15,237 nt of DNA, from contig JAIRZS010000351.1 in NCBI GenBank assembly GCA_031267115.1, positions 1-15,237 on the forward strand, read 5' to 3'. The position numbers were made by a program, and so were the translations under genes. Below are positions 12,537 through 15,237 of the stretch, in pieces. Source of the DNA: Treponema sp. (GTDB taxonomy: Bacteria > Spirochaetota > Spirochaetia > Treponematales > Breznakiellaceae). Position 1 is the stretch's first letter. Every line of letters begins with the position of its first letter. The notes beneath the pieces are model-generated. The model saw only the letters and a program-made list of their open reading frames with translations. It was not told the origin of the DNA and did no database searches.

Positions 12537-13640
12537 CTATTCCGTGCCGGTAATGACGCCCCCCCCTACCACTATGTCCCCGTCGTAAAGCACCACCGCC
12601 TGGCCCGGAGTAACCGCCCGCTGCCCGCGGTCAAATTCCACGAGGATCGTGTCGCTTCCGGTCTGCCGGGCCGTACCCGGCTGTTCCTCTTCCTGATAGC
12701 GGGTTTTTACCAGTACCCGCGCGGGCTTTTCAAGCGTTTCACAGGCGATAAGGTTGATACAGCCTGCGGTGAGCGTCCTGGTATAGAGCGATTCCTCCGG
12801 CCCCAGGGTAACGGTATTGCCCGCCGCGGATTTTGCTGCCACGTACACCCGCCCGTTTTTCGACGACACCCCCAGGCCGCGTCTCTGGCCTATGGTGCAG
12901 CGGATAAGGCCCCGGTGCCTCCCCAGCACGTTTCCCGCAAAGTCAATAATGTCCCCCGGTTCCGCCGCCCTGCCCGTGTAGCGCTCGATAAAAGCCGCAT
13001 AGTCCCGGTCCGGGACAAAACAAATATCCTGGCTTTCGCGCTTTCGCGCGTTGGCAAACCCCTCCCGTCCCGCAATCTCCCGCACCTCGCCCTTGGTAAG
13101 GCTTCCCAGGGGAAAACGGGCGGCGGCAAGCTGTTCCTGGGTAGAGGCGTAAAGCACATAGCTCTGGTCTTTATTGGCGTCAAGGGATTTCCGCAGAATA
13201 TACCTGGAACCGGATTTTTCCGCCCGGGCATAATGGCCGGTAACAATAGCGTCAAACCCAAGCTCCCGCGCCTTCCGGAGCAGCCCCGGAAATTTGATAT
13301 AGCGGTTACAGTCTATGCAGGGGTTGGGGGTAGCGCCTTTTTCGTAAGTCACGGCAAAACGGCCGATAACCTCCCGCCGGAAATCCTCCATAAAGTTAAG
13401 CACATAGTGGGGCATATCCAGCCGGTAGGCAACGGCCCGCGCGTCATTCACATCTTCCAGGGAACAGCAGCTTTTGGCAGTACGGGCGCCAGCGGCAGAC
13501 GTGGAAACGCCGCCCGCGTCTTCAAGCGAAAAAAGCTTAAAGGTAACGCCGATACAGCTATACCCTGCTTCCTTCATAAGGAAAGCCGCGACAGAACTGT
13601 CCACCCCGCCCGACATAGCGACAAGCGCTTTCCCCGGCAA
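12537..13640 (-). CDS. mnmA: tRNA-specific 2-thiouridylase MnmA
   Basis: MnmA makes 2-thiouridine at wobble position 34 of tRNAs for Lys, Glu and Gln, using ATP to adenylate U34 and a persulphide sulphur. The 367-residue length is normal. Seen: the PP-loop MSGGVDSS (9-16), GATPNPCIDCNRYIKF (102-117) with the usual catalytic cysteine C111, GHYAR (135-139), DQSYVLY (158-164), the second catalytic cysteine C207 in SQDICFVPD, and the C-terminal beta-barrel with GQRRGLG (251-257). All key residues are present. The start is TTG 13640-13638, directly after the TAG stop of the upstream HD gene with no gap; the next ATG (residue 9) would cut off the first strand before the PP-loop. It is the last gene of a rubrerythrin-HD-mnmA unit, and its expression likely depends on translation of the HD gene. 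A coding-strand G8 tract lies near the 3' end (12566-12559). Confidence 0.96.
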   Translation of the reverse strand: MPGKALVAMSGGVDSSVAAFLMKEAGYSCIGVTFKLFSLEDAGGVSTSAAGARTAKSCCSLEDVNDARAVAYRLDMPHYVLNFMEDFRREVIGRFAVTYEKGATPNPCIDCNRYIKFPGLLRKARELGFDAIVTGHYARAEKSGSRYILRKSLDANKDQSYVLYASTQEQLAAARFPLGSLTKGEVREIAGREGFANARKRESQDICFVPDRDYAAFIERYTGRAAEPGDIIDFAGNVLGRHRGLIRCTIGQRRGLGVSSKNGRVYVAAKSAAGNTVTLGPEESLYTRTLTAGCINLIACETLEKPARVLVKTRYQEEEQPGTARQTGSDTILVEFDRGQRAVTPGQAVVLYDGDIVVGGGVITGTE

Positions 13641-14234
13641 CTACTTTACCAGCTCCATAGCTTTGCCCACGGAATCTTCGCAGGAACGCATCGCAAGTAT
13701 CGTCTTTTTGATAAGCGTATCCAGATCCCAGCCGAGCATAGCCGCCCCTTTCTCGATTACCGGCCGGGAACAGCCCGCGGCGAAATTGGGCGACTTGTAT
13801 TTCTTCTTTACCGATTTTACTTCCAGATCCTGCGTACTCTTTGACGGCCGGATAATCGCGGCGGCCCAGACCAGGCCGGTAAGCTCGTCGCAGGCGTAAA
13901 GCACCTTTTCCATCCGGCTCTCCGGCCTGACATCCACAGTAAGCCCGAACCCATGGCTGACCACCGCGCGGATAAGGTCTTCCCCCGCCCCGCCCGCGCG
14001 CAGCAGTTCCGGCGCTTTCCTGCAATGCTCGCCAGGGTATTCCTCAAAGTCAATGTCGTGCAAGAGGCCCACAATGCCCCAGTATTCCCCATCTTCAGGA
14101 AACCCCTGGTCCGCAGCGTACCACCTCATCACCCCCTCCACCGTAAGCGCGTGCTGGATGTGAAAAGGGTCCCTGTTGTGTTTCCTGAAAAGCTCCCAGG
14201 CCGAGTCCCTGGAAATACGCCCGCCGCCGTCCAC
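13641..14234 (-). CDS. HD-domain metal-dependent phosphohydrolase, putative
   Basis: The 197-residue protein shows the HD fold: H25 and H28 in the first helix (PFHIQHALTVEGVM), the central H-D pair in VGLLHDIDFEEY (about residues 55-66), a further histidine in VVSHGF (91-96), and a helix with an aspartate, ACDELTGLV (113-121), as in HD proteins that bind a divalent metal. Proteins of this small group are often annotated as HDIG or HD hydrolases and act on nucleotides or other phosphoesters; the substrate is unknown. The start is GTG 14234, whose G is the last base of the rubrerythrin TAG stop, so translation is coupled; no separate ribosome site is seen. Its own stop (13643-13641) directly abuts the TTG of mnmA. 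An active metal site is likely, but only by motif. Confidence 0.8.
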   Translation of the reverse strand: MDGGGRISRDSAWELFRKHNRDPFHIQHALTVEGVMRWYAADQGFPEDGEYWGIVGLLHDIDFEEYPGEHCRKAPELLRAGGAGEDLIRAVVSHGFGLTVDVRPESRMEKVLYACDELTGLVWAAAIIRPSKSTQDLEVKSVKKKYKSPNFAAGCSRPVIEKGAAMLGWDLDTLIKKTILAMRSCEDSVGKAMELVK

Positions 14235-14776
14235 TAGTAGTTAGCCGCCTTAATCCAGAAATACCCCTTAGGATGCTTGCACACCGGGCAGATATCCGGC
14301 GCCTTCTTGCCAATAATGATATGGCCGCAGTTGGAACACTGCCAAACCTGGTCCCCGTCCCTGGAGAAAACCAGCCCGTCCCGGAGATTGGCAAGCAGCT
14401 TCCTGTACCGCTCCTCGTGCTCTTTCTCGATAGCGCCCACCATCCTGAAAAGGGCCGCTATATCCTTAAAGCCCTCAGCTTCAGCGGTCTTGGCAAAACC
14501 GTCGTACATATCCGTCCACTCGTAGTTCTCGCCGTCCGCGGCGTCTTTCAGATTCACCGCCGTCTCCGGGACATCGTCCCCGTGGAACAGCTTGAACCAC
14601 ATCTTGGCGTGTTCCTTCTCGTTATCAGCAGTTTCGCGGAAAATCGCCCCTATCTGGTTATAACCTTCCTTCTCAGCCTTCGACGCGTAATAAGTGTACT
14701 TGTTCCGCGCCTGGGATTCCCCCGCAAAAGCCGCCTGCAAATTCGCCTCGGTCTTCGATCCTTTAAGTTCAGGCAT
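14234..14776 (-). CDS. Rubrerythrin
   Basis: Rubrerythrin reduces hydrogen peroxide to water in anaerobes, using electrons from rubredoxin or a similar carrier. The 180-residue protein has both expected modules. The four-helix di-iron domain shows E20 in GESQARN, E53-x-x-H56 in NEKEHAK, and E117-x-x-H120 in IEKEHEERY, with further acidic ligands near 99-101. The C-terminal rubredoxin-like domain (about 142-180) has the two zinc-ribbon pairs C147/C150 (CSNCG) and C163/C166 (CPVC), normally binding one iron. The start is firm: AGGAGG (14787-14782) five bases before ATG 14776. A strong promoter lies upstream. It heads the unit with the HD protein and mnmA; the flavodoxin at 12047 could be a redox partner in principle, but this is inference. 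The stop overlaps the next GTG start. Confidence 0.96.
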   Translation of the reverse strand: MPELKGSKTEANLQAAFAGESQARNKYTYYASKAEKEGYNQIGAIFRETADNEKEHAKMWFKLFHGDDVPETAVNLKDAADGENYEWTDMYDGFAKTAEAEGFKDIAALFRMVGAIEKEHEERYRKLLANLRDGLVFSRDGDQVWQCSNCGHIIIGKKAPDICPVCKHPKGYFWIKAANY

Positions 14777-14807
14777 AATAACCTCCTAGCCTTCGTAATA
14801 TCCTTCA

Positions 14808-14836
14808 ATTTTAGGACTTTTATTTGCCCTTTTCAA
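14808..14836 (-). promoter_or_regulatory. Promoter of the rubrerythrin-HD-mnmA unit
   Basis: Minus strand TTGAAA (14836-14831, five of six) is separated by 17 bp from TAAAAT (14813-14808, five of six). Predicted start is near 14802, giving a leader of about 25 bases with AGGAGG. I see no obvious PerR- or Fur-type palindrome at it. Confidence 0.7.
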
Positions 14837-14850
14837 TAGCACAGAGGGGG

Positions 14851-14945
14851 GGCCTGTTACCGCACGGGCGGCCCCGCCGGACGCAGGCCCTGTCCGGCCC
14901 CCCTGCGCTCCGGCCCCGCCCCGCAGGTCCTCCGCTACCCCCCCG
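14851..14945 (+). repeat. GC-rich intergenic repeat, copy B (short form)
   Basis: It contains GGCCTGTTACC (14851-14861), GTCCGGCCCCCCTGCGCTCC (14892-14911) and CGCTACCCCCCCG (14933-14945), the same blocks as copy A at 4346-4529. Copy B also holds a perfect 7-bp stem, GCCGGAC (14876-14882) with GTCCGGC (14892-14898), which copy A does not keep. It lies directly upstream of the rubrerythrin -35 box. Confidence 0.7.
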
Positions 14946-14983
14946 TACAGGCAGGCTAATCTTGACCCGTGAAATTTGAAGGA

Positions 14984-15105
14984 ATTCAACCACGAACCAC
15001 ACAAACCAAATGGGAATCCGGGTAAAACCGGGGATACCAAAGCGAAAGCTCGCGGAGTTTGTGGTTAATTCTTCCTCGACTTTTTCGACTTTGCGGTAAA
15101 ATTCC
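14984..15105 (-). repeat. Long imperfect hairpin repeat with ACCGC motif
   Basis: On the minus strand GGAATTTTACCGCAAAGTCG (15105-15086) is followed by AAAAAGTCGAGGAAGAATT and AACCACAAAC, and after about 55 bases by GTTTGTGTGGTTCGTGG and TTGAATTCC. The AACCACAAAC and GTTTGTGTGGTT arms can pair imperfectly. The first part matches the spacer at 1401-1507. Together with copy B of the GC-rich repeat it fills the 14837-15120 spacer; I see no gene here. Confidence 0.5.
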
Positions 15106-15139
15106 AAATAACCAGTCCCTAGTGTTCTGTCTTATACGT

Positions 15140-15167
15140 TTGACATAATCGTCTGATGTGCTATACT
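15140..15167 (+). promoter_or_regulatory. Consensus promoter before the right-edge gene
   Basis: A perfect TTGACA (15140-15145) stands 16 bp before TATACT (15162-15167). The predicted transcription start falls at about 15173-15175, that is on the ATG itself. AGGAG (15169-15173) lies only one base before the ATG, too close to act as a normal Shine-Dalgarno. Confidence 0.65.
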
Positions 15168-15174
15168 CAGGAGC

Positions 15175-15237
15175 ATGAAACGAGAAGTGCTGCCCCAACT
15201 GAATGCGGAAGACAAAGATTTAATGGAAAATATTCTG
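15175..15237 (+). CDS. Start of an unidentified gene, cut by the right edge
   Basis: ATG 15175 opens a frame of 21 codons to the window end (starts MKREVLPQLNAEDKDLME). The fragment is hydrophilic and too short to assign. The consensus promoter directly upstream supports a real gene. The sequence TA-GTGTTCTGTCTTATACG at 15120-15138, just before the promoter, could be the left end of an insertion sequence that duplicates TA on insertion (IS630/mariner-like), which would make this a transposase gene; this is a guess that only downstream sequence can settle. Confidence 0.45.
   Translation, partial: MKREVLPQLNAEDKDLMENIL

Noticed and set aside
12559..12566. G8 tract in mnmA as a phase-variation site
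   Set aside because: MnmA is a housekeeping enzyme and the tract lies near the 3' end; it is better explained by base composition.
12432..13844. 470-codon open frame on the plus strand
   Set aside because: It is antisense to mnmA and the HD gene, both of which have full motif sets; its product is Arg/Pro/His-rich with no motif. Long antisense frames are expected in GC-rich DNA.
14820..15107. Small minus-strand open frames in the right-hand spacer
   Set aside because: They translate the repeat elements and show no start signal or domain.

Overview
The window reads as chromosomal DNA from a treponeme-like spirochaete. The strongest taxonomic marker is a full-length cytoplasmic filament protein CfpA (6905-8986, minus), known from treponemes. 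It is backed by a radical SAM protein of the spirochaete 'spiro-SPASM' type (2604-4235). The DNA is visibly GC-rich for a treponeme, so a high-GC relative (for example a gut or termite-gut lineage) is likely, but I cannot name the species. Rubrerythrin fits an anaerobic life. I saw no tRNA, rRNA or CRISPR array.

Layout. (1) Positions 1-4235, minus strand: a tight four-gene locus read in the order spiro-SPASM protein, GT-A-like glycosyltransferase, SpsF-type cytidylyltransferase, PseG-like nucleotide-sugar hydrolase. The last gene runs off the left edge. The genes overlap or nearly touch, and together they look like a sugar-activation and transfer pathway for a surface or flagellar glycan. (2) 4236-4722: a 487-bp divergent spacer with GC-rich repeats and hairpins. 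(3) 4723-5613, plus: a Cof-type HAD phosphatase, possibly leaderless. (4) 5614-5748: a convergent spacer made largely of small repeats. (5) 5749-8986, minus: an OppD-like peptide ABC ATPase without partner genes, lying behind cfpA and separated from it by a strong hairpin. cfpA has a clear promoter, a leader stem and a good ribosome binding site. (6) 9190-9846, minus: an SGNH arylesterase/acyltransferase. (7) 9926-10097: a 172-bp non-autonomous insertion element (MITE) with 14-bp terminal inverted repeats and a perfect 8-bp target duplication, inserted at the stop codon of the next gene. (8) 10105-11904, minus: a MsbA/YknV-type ABC exporter with an extended -10 promoter, divergent from (9) a flavodoxin at 12047-12523, plus. 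(10) 12537-14776, minus: a three-gene unit, rubrerythrin - HD-domain protein - mnmA, in which the downstream genes use GTG and TTG starts that overlap or abut the previous stop. (11) 14788-15174: a spacer with a second copy of the GC-rich repeat and a long imperfect hairpin repeat. (12) A consensus promoter and the first 21 codons of a plus-strand gene reach the right edge; this may be the beginning of an insertion sequence.

Points of most interest: the glycan-type locus with its fused nucleotidyltransferase/radical SAM protein; the MITE; two families of dispersed intergenic repeats, one of which lies inside the glycan locus and extends the SpsF reading frame in frame; and several genes whose -10 box lies only 6-8 bases before the start codon. 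All calls come from reading the sequence; no database search was run.
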